DNA of 54,704 nt. Origin: an uncultured Bacteroidales bacterium (GTDB taxonomy: Bacteria; Bacteroidota; Bacteroidia; Bacteroidales; Muribaculaceae). Location of the stretch: positions 1 through 54,704 of the forward strand of contig CACWID010000020.1 of assembly GCA_902760865.1 (NCBI GenBank), in the 5' to 3' direction. Of the stretch, positions 25,399-33,870 are shown piece by piece. The position numbers and the translations under genes were made by a program. Under the pieces are notes generated by a model, which worked only from the letters and a program-made list of their open reading frames with translations, was not told where the DNA came from and did not search any database. Each line of letters opens with the position of its first letter. The first letter of the stretch is position 1.

Positions 25399-27221
25399 GA
25401 CTCTACGATGGTTTTCTTGCGTTTAACACTTTCCAATCGGTCGATGATGCCGACAGCCTCGTCGAGCACGGCATTCATGTCGCCCGAGGCCAACTCGGGG
25501 GCATACTGGGCAAACTCGCACTTGTCGATGAGCGCGATGGACTCCTGACGGAGCTGGTCATCGATGCCGTACTGTTCGAGTTCGGCATTGATGTTGTCCT
25601 TGCTCAATTCACTCACGGGGATGGACAGCTTGTCGCTCATGTAGCCCCACAGGGCATTGAGCATCTCGGCATAGAAGCCGCTGCGATCTTGACGGGCGGC
25701 AAAGCCACGGGCGGCCTTGAGGCGGCGCTGGGCCACCTTGCTGGCACGCTTGGAGCGCATGCGGCGCACGTCGGCACGCTCCTTGAGCTGCTTGCGGTAG
25801 TAGAGCAACAGGGCCACGAGAGCCAGCAGGGGCAGCAGGAACCAGAGCCAATAGGTCCAATGGCCCACGATGTAGTCATGTGACTTCTTCAGGCCTAGGT
25901 TACCGCTCTTGATGGGACGGATGTCCATGTTCTTCATGCGGTAGTGGTTGCTGGGCTGGCCCTCACCCTTGGCAACGGTCAGGTGTTTTGCCGGGATGGT
26001 GATGGTCTCGTACTTGCCCGCATCGGGGTCGAAATAGGAGAACTCGCCAGCCGGGATATCAAACTCGCCGGCATACTGCGGGATGAAGGTGTAGTCGATG
26101 GTGACCTTTCCCCTCATGTCACCGGCAGCGTCGTTGACTTGTGCGTCGGTCTTGGGGTCATAGACGTCAAACTGCTCGGGGAAGTGTACCTCGGGCGCCT
26201 TGATGTACTTGATGTTGCCGGTGCCGCTGATGATATAGCGGTAGGTGGCGGCGCTATAGGTCTTGAGGCCCGTGGCAGGCTTGAGGTCGGTGGTGACATT
26301 GAAGCGGCCCACGGCACCCGTGAACGAGGCGGGCTTGGGCTCGGGCAAGGGCAGGATGTTGACGGTCGCCTTGTTGCTGGTGACCTTTAGGTCCTTCTCG
26401 ACGGGCTTGGAGATGGAGCCGAAGATGCTCTTGAACGTGTCGAACTGCACGACGCTCACGTCGTAGTTGCCCGAGGTGATGGTCAGCTGTCCGCTCTGTT
26501 GCGGGTAGAGGATGCACTGCTTGAGGATGGCGGTCATGTAGCGCTCGCCGTTAAGCGTCTCTACGGTGTTCAATGCCGGCTGAACGGGGATTTCCTCGAT
26601 CAGGAAGCCGTCGAACGAGGGCTGGATGGTTGGCATGAACTGCGAAATCTGATATTTGGTGTAGAGCTTGATGGTGCACACTACGGCCTGCTGCTCATAG
26701 ACGCGGGGCTTGGACAGCTGGATGCGCACGAACAGGTCCTTGCTGCTCACTTCCTTGTCGGCCGTCTGGTTCATGGGGTCGCTGTAGGGTGTGGGCGCGC
26801 CGGGAGTGGTCTGCTGCTGGGTGCCATGGTTGGCGTGACTGCCCGAGGACACGACGTCGATGGTGAGGGCCTTGGTAGCCATGCGCTTGCCGCCGACGAC
26901 TATCGACGCCGGGCCGATATGGCACTTGCCGGTCGAGGTGGCCTTATAGATCATCGTGTACTCCTCGCTGGAGCTGCTGCTCGACTTGCCGTTGACCCAC
27001 GACGAGCTGTAACTGTGTGAAACGCTGGGGCCATAGATCAGCTTGGCTCCGGTCACCTCGGGCGGCGTGAAGCTGCTGCCCTCGCCGTTGTTGAGCACAA
27101 AGGTGACGTTAAACTTGTTGCCCTCGATGACCTGCCGCGGCGCCTCGACGGTGAACGACGTCGCCGCCTGGGCCATGACCACGGTCATCAGAAGGATTGC
27201 TATGTTGATAATTCGCTTCAT
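25395..27221 (-). CDS. batD: BatD: periplasmic oxygen-tolerance protein
   Basis: 608 residues. Signal peptide (about 1-19), a long beta-rich region with immunoglobulin-like segments (TSFTVEAPRQVIEGNKFNVTFVLNN, FVRIQLSKPRVYEQQAVVCTIKLYTKYQI), a single transmembrane helix at about 455-475 (YWLWFLLPLLALVALLLYYRK) and a basic cytoplasmic helical tail. This is the BatD architecture. The protein probably contacts the VWA proteins BatA/BatB on the periplasmic side. A 110-base gap containing two heptamer arrays separates it from batC. Confidence 0.88.
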   Translation of the reverse strand: MKRIINIAILLMTVVMAQAATSFTVEAPRQVIEGNKFNVTFVLNNGEGSSFTPPEVTGAKLIYGPSVSHSYSSSWVNGKSSSSSSEEYTMIYKATSTGKCHIGPASIVVGGKRMATKALTIDVVSSGSHANHGTQQQTTPGAPTPYSDPMNQTADKEVSSKDLFVRIQLSKPRVYEQQAVVCTIKLYTKYQISQFMPTIQPSFDGFLIEEIPVQPALNTVETLNGERYMTAILKQCILYPQQSGQLTITSGNYDVSVVQFDTFKSIFGSISKPVEKDLKVTSNKATVNILPLPEPKPASFTGAVGRFNVTTDLKPATGLKTYSAATYRYIISGTGNIKYIKAPEVHFPEQFDVYDPKTDAQVNDAAGDMRGKVTIDYTFIPQYAGEFDIPAGEFSYFDPDAGKYETITIPAKHLTVAKGEGQPSNHYRMKNMDIRPIKSGNLGLKKSHDYIVGHWTYWLWFLLPLLALVALLLYYRKQLKERADVRRMRSKRASKVAQRRLKAARGFAARQDRSGFYAEMLNALWGYMSDKLSIPVSELSKDNINAELEQYGIDDQLRQESIALIDKCEFAQYAPELASGDMNAVLDEAVGIIDRLESVKRKKTIVES

Positions 27222-27230
27222 TGTTTTTTG

Positions 27231-27342
27231 AGACCTTAGACTATAGACCTTAGATGTTAGACTTCAGACTTTAGACCTTAGTTAGATGTTAGCGGATGCC
27301 AACTAGAGACTAGGGACTAGGGACTAGAGACTAGAGACTACC
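27231..27342. repeat. Two heptamer arrays between batC and batD
   Basis: 27231-27279: seven units of AGACCTT type (AGACTAT, AGATGTT, AGACTTC and AGACTTT variants). 27301-27342: AACTAGA, GACTAGG twice, GACTAGA twice, GACTACC. Between them lies GCGGATGCC (27292-27300), a word found in other spacers. The stop codon of batC (27340-27338) lies in the last unit. Confidence 0.88.
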
Positions 27343-28198
27343 ACTTCCTATTAGTACGCTGACGCTCATGACGCTGCTGCTGGGCCTGCTGGGCGTTGAT
27401 GCGCTGCTGGGTGGCCCGCTCACGGTCCTGCATGGCCTTGAGCACCTGCTCGGCGTTCTGCTGGCTCATGCCGCCCTGCTGTTGCTGTTGCTTCTGCTGG
27501 TCCTGCTGCTGTTTGTCCTGATCGTTCTGTTGCTGTTTGTCCTTGTCTTGCTGGTCCTTATTCTGGTCCTGCTTATCCTTGTTCTGGTCTTTGTTTTGGT
27601 CCTTATTCTGGTCCTTGTTTTGATCTTTGTTCTGGTCCTTGTCGTCTTGGTTCTTATCCTGGTTTTTGTCCTTGTTCTGGTCCTGTTGCTGCTTCTTGAG
27701 CTGAGCCAGGCGCAGGTTGTAACGGGCCTGCTCGTCATCGGGGTTGCAGCGCAGGGCGTGCTTGTAGAACTCGATAGCCTTGCCGTAGTCCTGGCGGCCA
27801 TAGGCGATATTTCCCAGGTCATAGCAGGCCTTGCCGCGCAGCAGCTTGTCCTGGGCTCCCTTGGCCAGGTTGGTGAGGATACCCTCGGCCTGGTTCATGG
27901 GGTTCTTCTCGTCGTCCTGCTGGGCGGTGACGCTACCCTGGCGCATGAGCGCCGTGGCGAGATTGAACTGGGCCTTTTCGCTGGCAGGATTGGCCTGGAG
28001 GGCCTTGCGGTACTCGACCTCGGCCTCGGCATAGCGTTTCTTCTCGTAAAGCTTATTGCCGTTGCGCAGGGCCACCCGCTCCTGCTTGTTCATCTTGGGG
28101 CCCTTGTCACCGGCCTGGGCCGACACGGGCATGCCCACGGCCAGCACAATGGCCAGTGCTGATGCCACCAGATGCTTATTTATCTTGCTTAATCTCAT
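27338..28198 (-). CDS. batC: BatC-like TPR protein with Gln/Lys/Asp/Asn tract
   Basis: 286 residues. Signal peptide (about 1-30), TPR repeats (about 40-155: ALRNGNKLYEKKRYAEAEVEYRKALQANP, KACYDLGNIAYGRQDYGKAIEFYKHALRCNP), then a low-complexity stretch of about 70 residues built on Asp-Gln-Asn-Lys units and poly-Gln, and a charged tail. The TPR part and operon place fit BatC. The start overlaps the end of batB by 23 bases. The repetitive tract is encoded by near-identical 12-18 base units and is probably variable between strains. Confidence 0.85.
   Translation of the reverse strand: MRLSKINKHLVASALAIVLAVGMPVSAQAGDKGPKMNKQERVALRNGNKLYEKKRYAEAEVEYRKALQANPASEKAQFNLATALMRQGSVTAQQDDEKNPMNQAEGILTNLAKGAQDKLLRGKACYDLGNIAYGRQDYGKAIEFYKHALRCNPDDEQARYNLRLAQLKKQQQDQNKDKNQDKNQDDKDQNKDQNKDQNKDQNKDQNKDKQDQNKDQQDKDKQQQNDQDKQQQDQQKQQQQQGGMSQQNAEQVLKAMQDRERATQQRINAQQAQQQRHERQRTNRKW
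27500..27690 (-). repeat. Low-complexity tandem coding repeat in batC
   Basis: On the plus strand TTGTTCTGGTCC / TTATTCTGGTCC variants recur every 12 or 18 bases, encoding DQNK-type units, followed by a CTGCTG-rich poly-Gln part. Units are nearly identical and thus prone to slippage. Confidence 0.8.
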
Positions 28199-29246
28199 CG
28201 GTTACTTTGTTTTCTTTCTTTTCCTTGGTGAAGAAATTGTACTTCTTGAGCCACGGGTTCTTGCGCTCGAGCAGGAGCAACAAGGCCAACAGCAACAGCA
28301 GCGCCAGTGTCGCAAACACGGGGAACTGTTCGTCGTGCTGGGTGTAGGAAACGGTGGCCAGGTCGCTCTTCGAGAGCTTGTCGAGGGTCTCCTGCAGGGT
28401 CGAGACGGCGTCGGCCGCCGTTCCCGAGATATAGACGCCGTCGCCGGCCTCGGCAATCTGCTGGGCCATCTTCTCGTTGAGGTAGGTGGTGACGGGGTTG
28501 CCGCTGTCGTCGGTCAGGTAGCCGCCGTCAACCGGAATCGGGGCGCCGGTGGTGGAGCCCACGCCGATGACATAGACATGCACGCCTGCCTTGGCGGCCG
28601 CCTTGGCAGCACCTACGGCATCGTCCTCAAAGTTCTCGCCGTCGGTAATGATGATGATGGCCTTCTGTGACTTCTTGCTCTGCGAGAAACCGTTCAGGGC
28701 CATGTTGATGGCGGCACCGATGGCTGTTCCCTGGGTGGGTGCCATGCTGGTGTTGATGCCGTTGAGGAACAGCTTGGCCGATGCGGCATCGCTGGTCATG
28801 GGCATCTGCATGTAGGCATTGCCGGCAAATACGATGAGGCCCACCTTGTTGTTTTCCAGACGGTCGATGAGCTTCTGCAGAATCATCTTGGCACGTTGCA
28901 GGCGGCTCACGTCCTGCGGGTTATCGGTGCTGGAGGCATTCATCGAGTTAGACACATCGACGGCGACCATCACCTCGATGCCATGCACATTGGTGGTTGT
29001 CTTGCTGGAGCCGGCACGCGGACGTGCGAGCACCAGGATGACCATCGTGAGCAAGAGCATCTCAAGCACGAGCCTAATCCACGGTTTGTAACGCGAGACA
29101 TCGGGCATCAGCGGCTCAATGGAGGCGCGCTTACCGTAGCGCTGCAGACGCTGACGGCGGTCGCGGCGGTTCCACAGGAACAGGAGCAACAGCGCTGGCA
29201 GCAGCAACAGCAGGTAGAAATATTGCGGATGAGCAAAATTGATCAT
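28176..29246 (-). CDS. batB: BatB: VWA-domain membrane protein
   Basis: 356 residues. Two N-terminal helices (about 8-26 and 57-77), a von Willebrand A domain (about 90-290) with a complete MIDAS (VAVDVSNSMNAS = D-n-S-n-S, the Thr in VFAGNAYMQMPMTSD, and ITDGENFED), and a C-terminal helix (about 318-337). This is the BatA/BatB topology, with the metal-binding domain in the periplasm. Paralogue of the following batA. The promoter is upstream in moxR; no internal one is seen. Confidence 0.9.
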   Translation of the reverse strand: MINFAHPQYFYLLLLLPALLLLFLWNRRDRRQRLQRYGKRASIEPLMPDVSRYKPWIRLVLEMLLLTMVILVLARPRAGSSKTTTNVHGIEVMVAVDVSNSMNASSTDNPQDVSRLQRAKMILQKLIDRLENNKVGLIVFAGNAYMQMPMTSDAASAKLFLNGINTSMAPTQGTAIGAAINMALNGFSQSKKSQKAIIIITDGENFEDDAVGAAKAAAKAGVHVYVIGVGSTTGAPIPVDGGYLTDDSGNPVTTYLNEKMAQQIAEAGDGVYISGTAADAVSTLQETLDKLSKSDLATVSYTQHDEQFPVFATLALLLLLALLLLLERKNPWLKKYNFFTKEKKENKVTDEIKQDK

Positions 29247-29282
29247 TGTTTCTTCTATTGATTCAATGTACCCATTAAATTC

Positions 29283-29310
29283 TCACTAATCTCTAATCTC
29301 TAATCACTAA
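29283..29310. repeat. Heptamer array TCTCTAA between batB and batA
   Basis: TCACTAA, TCTCTAA, TCTCTAA, TCACTAA in perfect 7-nt steps inside the 79-base spacer. Confidence 0.85.
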
Positions 29311-29325
29311 TCAGTGCGCAGCACA

Positions 29326-30321
29326 TCAAGGGATGTGCCTCAACACGGTGTAGTCCATCAGCAGACTCAACAGCAGCAGCCCCAACAACAGGAGCGCCCA
29401 GGGCTCGTAGTGGTCCTCGGTGTGCGAGAAGCGCTGCACGTCCATGTGAGTCTTCTCGAGCTGGTCTATCTCCTTGAAGATGTTGCTCAGCACGTTGGCC
29501 GAGGTGGCACGGAAGTACTTGCCGCCGGTAGTGGCAGCGATGTTCTTCAGGGTTGCCTCGTCAATGACGACAGGCATGCGCTGGTACTGGATGTTGCCGG
29601 CATAGTCGATAGCGACAGGATAGTCGGCGGTACCGTTGCTGCCGACGCCGATGGTGTAGATCTTGATGCCATACTTGCGGGCAATCTCGGCAGCGGTGTT
29701 GGGAGCGACGACACCCGTGTTGTTCGAACCGTCGGTGAGCAGGATGATGCTCTTGCTCTTGGCCTTGCCGTCGCGGATGCGGTTGATGGCCGTGGCGATG
29801 CCGTCACCGATGGCCGTTCCGTCCTCGAGGGCACCCATCTCGGTCTGTCCGATGGCATTGACGAGGGCGGCGTTGTCCAGGGTCATGGGCACCTGGGTGA
29901 AACTCTCGCCGGCGAACAGCACCAGGCCGATGTTGTCGTGGTCACGGCCGCTGACGAACTGCGTCGCCACACGCTTGGCTGCGTCAAAGCGGTTGGGCTT
30001 GAAGTCCTTGGCGAGCATACTGGTGGACACGTCGAGCGCGAGGACGATGTCGGTACCCTCGACGTCGCTGGTGGACCAGCTGTCATGGGTCTGCGGCCGG
30101 CACAGGATGACGATAAGGCAGGCCAGGGCTCCCAACTTGAGGGCAAAGGACAGGTGCTTGGCCCAGACCTTCCAGCTGGTGCCCAGGGTATCGAATGCCC
30201 GCGTCGACGACACGTTCATCTCGGGTTCGTTCTTGTCCTGGCTGTAGATGTACCATGCGATGAGGGGAATCATCAGCACGGGCAGCAGCCACAGCCATCC
30301 TGGATGAGCAAGATGTATCAT
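29326..30321 (-). CDS. batA: BatA: VWA-domain membrane protein
   Basis: 331 residues. N-terminal helix (about 8-24), second helix (about 58-75), VWA domain (about 88-285) with MIDAS residues in LALDVSTSMLAKD and LLTDGSNNTGV, and a C-terminal helix (about 307-326). Paralogue of batB. The start overlaps the upstream gene by 4 bases, so translation is coupled. Together these proteins are thought to form a periplasmic complex with BatC, BatD and BatE. Confidence 0.9.
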   Translation of the reverse strand: MIHLAHPGWLWLLPVLMIPLIAWYIYSQDKNEPEMNVSSTRAFDTLGTSWKVWAKHLSFALKLGALACLIVILCRPQTHDSWSTSDVEGTDIVLALDVSTSMLAKDFKPNRFDAAKRVATQFVSGRDHDNIGLVLFAGESFTQVPMTLDNAALVNAIGQTEMGALEDGTAIGDGIATAINRIRDGKAKSKSIILLTDGSNNTGVVAPNTAAEIARKYGIKIYTIGVGSNGTADYPVAIDYAGNIQYQRMPVVIDEATLKNIAATTGGKYFRATSANVLSNIFKEIDQLEKTHMDVQRFSHTEDHYEPWALLLLGLLLLSLLMDYTVLRHIP

Positions 30322-31277
30322 TTCTTTGCCTCCTCCTTGTTTTCGGGTTGTTCAACAACGGGGCGCGTCGCCTCGACAAAGTTCACGGCACGCTGATAGG
30401 CGACCTCGTTGTCGTCGGCCAGCGGGCGGGCGTTGGCAAACTTGACGATGTCGGCGACCTCGAGGATCATCTCGAGCTGCTCGTTGACGGCCTTGGTCTC
30501 CTCGTTGCGCTTGAGCGTGTCGATAATCTGCGACGAGGTCATCTCTACGGCGTTGATGTCAAAGCGGCGGTCGATATAGACTCGCAGGATGTCGGTCAGG
30601 CCCGTGAAGTATTCCTTCTCCTGCCCCTGCTGCCACAACTGGGCGGCCTTGAGGTTCTGCAGGTTGAGCATCGCTTCCTCGTAGGGCGGCAGCCGTTTGC
30701 GCGAGGGCTTCAGCGGATTGATACCCTTCTTGTAATACTTGTTATAGGCCCAGATGGTGCCGATGATCAGCAACAGGGCCAGCAGCCATGCCCACCAGTA
30801 GTCGGGCAGCCAGTCCAGCAGGTTGAACGGCACGTCCTCGACGGGCTTGATGTCGTGGATGTCTTTCACCTGGCTGACATCTACGGGCAAGACCTTGAGC
30901 GTCAACTGGTTGCAGAAGGCCGTGTCGCCGTTCACGACGTAGGGGATGGGCTTGATGACCCACAATCCGGAGTCAAAACTCTGGATGATGAGGTCACGGT
31001 TGATCTGGATGCGGTCGTTGCCCAGGTCAGTAGTGTCGGCCGCGGGGCGCTCGGCAATCTCGACCATGGCACTCAACGTGTCGGCTTGCTCGCCAGGGAA
31101 GAAACCGCGCGCATTCTTGTCCTGGGTTATCTCCAGGTGCAAGGCGGTGGTCCGGCCCATGATCAGGGTAGCGCTGTCGAGCTTGGCCTTGAACGTGACG
31201 TTGCCGCCCCATGCGCCCAGCACGGTGGCGAGGAGCACGACTGCGGTCATCACGATATGTCTCACATTCTGTGACAT
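30318..31277 (-). CDS. Membrane protein of the Bat operon
   Basis: 319 residues. Signal peptide (about 1-24), a periplasmic beta-rich domain (about 25-165: TFKAKLDSATLIMGRTTALHLEIT, similar in tone to BatD), one helix at about 177-197 (WWAWLLALLLIIGTIWAYNKYY) and a cytoplasmic helical tail with EVADIVKFANARPLADDNEVAY. Such a gene commonly sits between DUF58 and batA in Bacteroidota. It probably helps in the complex, but its own function is undetermined. A 45-base spacer with a heptamer array follows the DUF58 gene. Confidence 0.8.
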   Translation of the reverse strand: MSQNVRHIVMTAVVLLATVLGAWGGNVTFKAKLDSATLIMGRTTALHLEITQDKNARGFFPGEQADTLSAMVEIAERPAADTTDLGNDRIQINRDLIIQSFDSGLWVIKPIPYVVNGDTAFCNQLTLKVLPVDVSQVKDIHDIKPVEDVPFNLLDWLPDYWWAWLLALLLIIGTIWAYNKYYKKGINPLKPSRKRLPPYEEAMLNLQNLKAAQLWQQGQEKEYFTGLTDILRVYIDRRFDINAVEMTSSQIIDTLKRNEETKAVNEQLEMILEVADIVKFANARPLADDNEVAYQRAVNFVEATRPVVEQPENKEEAKK

Positions 31278-31281
31278 GTTT

Positions 31282-31309
31282 TCATTAATCTCTTATCTCT
31301 AATCACTAA
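31282..31309. repeat. Heptamer array TCTCTAA upstream of the Bat membrane protein
   Basis: TCATTAA, TCTCTTA, TCTCTAA, TCACTAA in 7-nt steps. The unit is the same as in the array at 29283-29310, so these two spacers are related. Confidence 0.82.
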
Positions 31310-31322
31310 TTTCCATTCAGGC

Positions 31323-32204
31323 TCAATGAGCCTTCACGCCTCGGTTCTTGAACAGGCCCATCAGGGCGGTGACGTAGTCCTCATCGGTGGCAACGGTGGC
31401 CAGGTCCACATTGCAGCGCTGCAACGTGCCGTTGACCGCCTGTTGCTGCTGGTACCACCAGCGGCTGTAGGTGTCGCGCACGCGCTTGCTGCTCGTGTTG
31501 ACCCACTTGAGGGTGCCCCGCTCGGAGTCACGCATGCGCACCAGGCCGACGTCGGGCAACTGGGCCTCGCGCTTGTCATAGACCTGCACGGCGATAACAT
31601 CGTGCTTGTGGTTGGCGATGGACAACGACTTGCTGTAGTCATGCTCGTCGATGAAGTCGCTCACCAGGAAGGTGGTGCACCGCTTCTTCAGCGCGCTGGT
31701 CATGTACTCGAGGACCATGTTGATGTCGGTACCGGTGCCGGTGGGCTGGAAGTCGAGCAACTCGCGGATGACCAGCAAGATGTGCTTGCGGCCCTTCTTG
31801 GGCGGGATGAATTTCTCGATTTTGTCGCTGAAGAAGATCACGCCCACCTTGTCGTTGTTCTGAATGGCCGAAAAGGCGATCGTGGCACCGACCTCGGCCA
31901 TCATCTCGCGCTTGGCGACGCCCACGGCGCCGAAGTCCTTGCTGCCGCTGACGTCAACAAGGAGCATGACGGTGAGTTCGCGTTCCTCCTCATAGACCTT
32001 GACGTAGGGGCGGTTGTAGCGGGCGGTGACGTTCCAGTCGATGTCTCGCACGTCATCACCATACTGGTACTCGCGCACCTCGCTGAAGGTCATACCCCTG
32101 CCCTTGAAGGCAGAGTGGTATTCACCGGCGAATATGTTCTGCGACAGGCCCCTGGTCTTGATTTCGATCTTGCGGACCTTGCGCAGCAGTTCATTGGTAT
32201 CCAT
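31323..32204 (-). CDS. DUF58 protein (MoxR-associated)
   Basis: 293 residues, cytoplasmic. The DUF58 signature GRGMTFSEVREYQYGDDVRDIDW (about residues 33-55) precedes a VWA-like fold with LVDVSGSKDFG (D-n-S-n-S, about 88-98). Partner of the MoxR ATPase encoded next upstream, as in most Bat operons. It is thought to help MoxR act as a chaperone. Start ATG 32204; an 82-base spacer with a heptamer array separates it from moxR. Confidence 0.88.
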   Translation of the reverse strand: MDTNELLRKVRKIEIKTRGLSQNIFAGEYHSAFKGRGMTFSEVREYQYGDDVRDIDWNVTARYNRPYVKVYEEERELTVMLLVDVSGSKDFGAVGVAKREMMAEVGATIAFSAIQNNDKVGVIFFSDKIEKFIPPKKGRKHILLVIRELLDFQPTGTGTDINMVLEYMTSALKKRCTTFLVSDFIDEHDYSKSLSIANHKHDVIAVQVYDKREAQLPDVGLVRMRDSERGTLKWVNTSSKRVRDTYSRWWYQQQQAVNGTLQRCNVDLATVATDEDYVTALMGLFKNRGVKAH

Positions 32205-32239
32205 TTCTTTTTAAGTTAATAGTCGACAGAAACAGTTTT

Positions 32240-32281
32240 CTGTTAACTATTCACTGTTAACTGTTATCTGTTAACTATTCG
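32240..32281. repeat. Heptamer array CTGTTAA between moxR and DUF58 genes
   Basis: CTGTTAA, CTATTCA, CTGTTAA, CTGTTAT, CTGTTAA, CTATTCG: six unbroken 7-nt units. They start 5 bases after the moxR stop region. Confidence 0.87.
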
Positions 32282-32286
32282 CGACA

Positions 32287-33282
32287 TCAGGGCACCGCGA
32301 TCTTGTCTAGGATGTTGCTGATGATCTCGTCGCTGGTGATGTTGTTGGCCTCGGCCTCATAGGTCAGGCCCAGGCGGTGACGCATCACGTCGTGGCAGAC
32401 GGCGCGCACGTCCTCGGGGATCACGTAGCCGCGGTTGCGCAGGAAGGCATAGGCCCTTGACGCCAGCGCCATGTTGATCGAGGCGCGCGGCGACGCACCG
32501 AACGAGATCATGCTCTTCAGGTCGTTCATGCCGTAGTCGGCCGGGAAACGCGTCGCGAAGACGATGTCCACGATATACTTCTGGATTTTCTCGTCAATAT
32601 AGATCTGCTGCACGACCTTGCGGGTGTCAACGATGTCGGCGGGAGTGACCATGGGGCGCACCTGCACGGGGTCGGGAGCGATGTTCATCTTGATGATGTC
32701 GCTCTCCTCGCTCTTGCTGGGGTAGCTGATGACAACCTTCATCAGGAAGCGGTCCACTTGGGCCTCGGGCAACGGGTAGGTACCCTCCTGCTCAATGGGG
32801 TTCTGGGTGGCCAGAACCAGGAAGGGGTCGTCCAGTTTGAAAGTCTGTTCACCGATGGTCACCTGGCGTTCCTGCATGGCCTCGAGCAGGGCGCTCTGCA
32901 CCTTGGCCGGAGCACGGTTGATCTCGTCGGCGAGGACAAAATTGGCAAACACCGGGCCCTTCTTGACCTCGAACTGTTCCTTCTTAATGCTGTAAATCAT
33001 GGTTCCCACCACGTCGGCGGGGAGCAGGTCGGGCGTGAACTGGATGCGGGAGAATCGCGCGTCGATCAGCGATGCCAGGGTGCTGATGGCCTTGGTCTTG
33101 GCCAGGCCGGGAACGCCCTCGAGCAGCACATGGCCGTTGGCGAGCAGCGCGATGAGCAGCGAATCCACCAGGTGTTTCTGCCCCACGATGGTCTGATCCA
33201 TGCCCTGACGAATCATGTTCACGAAATTACTCTTACTAGCAATCAGGTCATTCAATTCCCTGATATTGACTGTTTCTGCCAT
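32287..33282 (-). CDS. moxR: MoxR-family AAA ATPase, first gene of the Bat operon
   Basis: 331 residues. Walker A GVPGLAKT (about 55-62), Walker B VLADEINRAPAKV (about 115-127), sensor 1 TQNPIEQEGTYPLPEAQVDRF and sensor 2 GASPRASINM are all complete. MoxR ATPases act as chaperones that mature or regulate complexes containing VWA proteins, here presumably BatA, BatB and the DUF58 protein. The promoter TACTTTTG is at 33340-33333, 51 bases upstream of the ATG. Confidence 0.93.
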   Translation of the reverse strand: MAETVNIRELNDLIASKSNFVNMIRQGMDQTIVGQKHLVDSLLIALLANGHVLLEGVPGLAKTKAISTLASLIDARFSRIQFTPDLLPADVVGTMIYSIKKEQFEVKKGPVFANFVLADEINRAPAKVQSALLEAMQERQVTIGEQTFKLDDPFLVLATQNPIEQEGTYPLPEAQVDRFLMKVVISYPSKSEESDIIKMNIAPDPVQVRPMVTPADIVDTRKVVQQIYIDEKIQKYIVDIVFATRFPADYGMNDLKSMISFGASPRASINMALASRAYAFLRNRGYVIPEDVRAVCHDVMRHRLGLTYEAEANNITSDEIISNILDKIAVP

Positions 33283-33332
33283 AACAATATCTGTTTTTCT
33301 CTTTGGTTATCCTTATTTGTTTTTTCAACGTG

Positions 33333-33680
33333 CAAAAGTAAGTGTTTCCCACCAACCCCCATCTAAAAATCACGTTAATTTAACACATATATTGTTAAAA
33401 GATTAACACCAATCGCCACATGACTGCGGCAGATACTGTACACGGTATTGACCTTGAAGTCTTAGGGGGACGAGATTCATTTGGCAGAATGGCTGCAAGC
33501 TGCCGAACAGGATAAAAAAATCCCCGACTCTCGCCGCGGATCATTTTTGAAAAAATCTAATTAACCTCTAATACCATTAACATAAACCTTAAAACTAAAT
33601 CTTAACCTTTTTTGCTGTGTGATTCCGTGCTTCACAGCACCCGTCACAAGCATAATGATGAAAAATCGACTGCAAAGGTA
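33333..33680 (-). promoter_or_regulatory. moxR promoter region with a second, distal leftward promoter
   Basis: TACTTTTG (33340-33333) is the likely main promoter. A stronger TACCTTTG sits at 33680-33673, also leftward, more than 300 bases further away with no gene between. A hairpin TGCTGTG/CACAGCA (33613-33640) lies in the transcript it would make. The stretch 33341-33830 holds no convincing reading frame; it may contain a long leader or a small RNA. Confidence 0.4.
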
Positions 33681-33830
33681 ATGCCAAATATGTTATTAAA
33701 CATAATTTTCGAACAAGAAAATGCATTCTGTTAACATTATTTAAGATTTATGGACTATTTTTGTGGGTTTTCTGCGCCTCAACAGGAGAAAAATGCCTTT
33801 CACAAAGCCCAACACAACAAAAAAAACTAT

Positions 33831-33838
33831 TACCTTTG
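33831..33838 (+). promoter_or_regulatory. -7 box of the tandem outer-membrane genes
   Basis: TACCTTTG, 33 bases before the ATG at 33871. Confidence 0.55.
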
Positions 33839-33870
33839 CGCCACTTTTTACTAAACCATCAGATACATTT

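Noticed and set aside
27231-27342. CRISPR array
   Set aside because: The unit is only 7 nt with no spacers, and no cas genes are present. The same holds for the other heptamer arrays.
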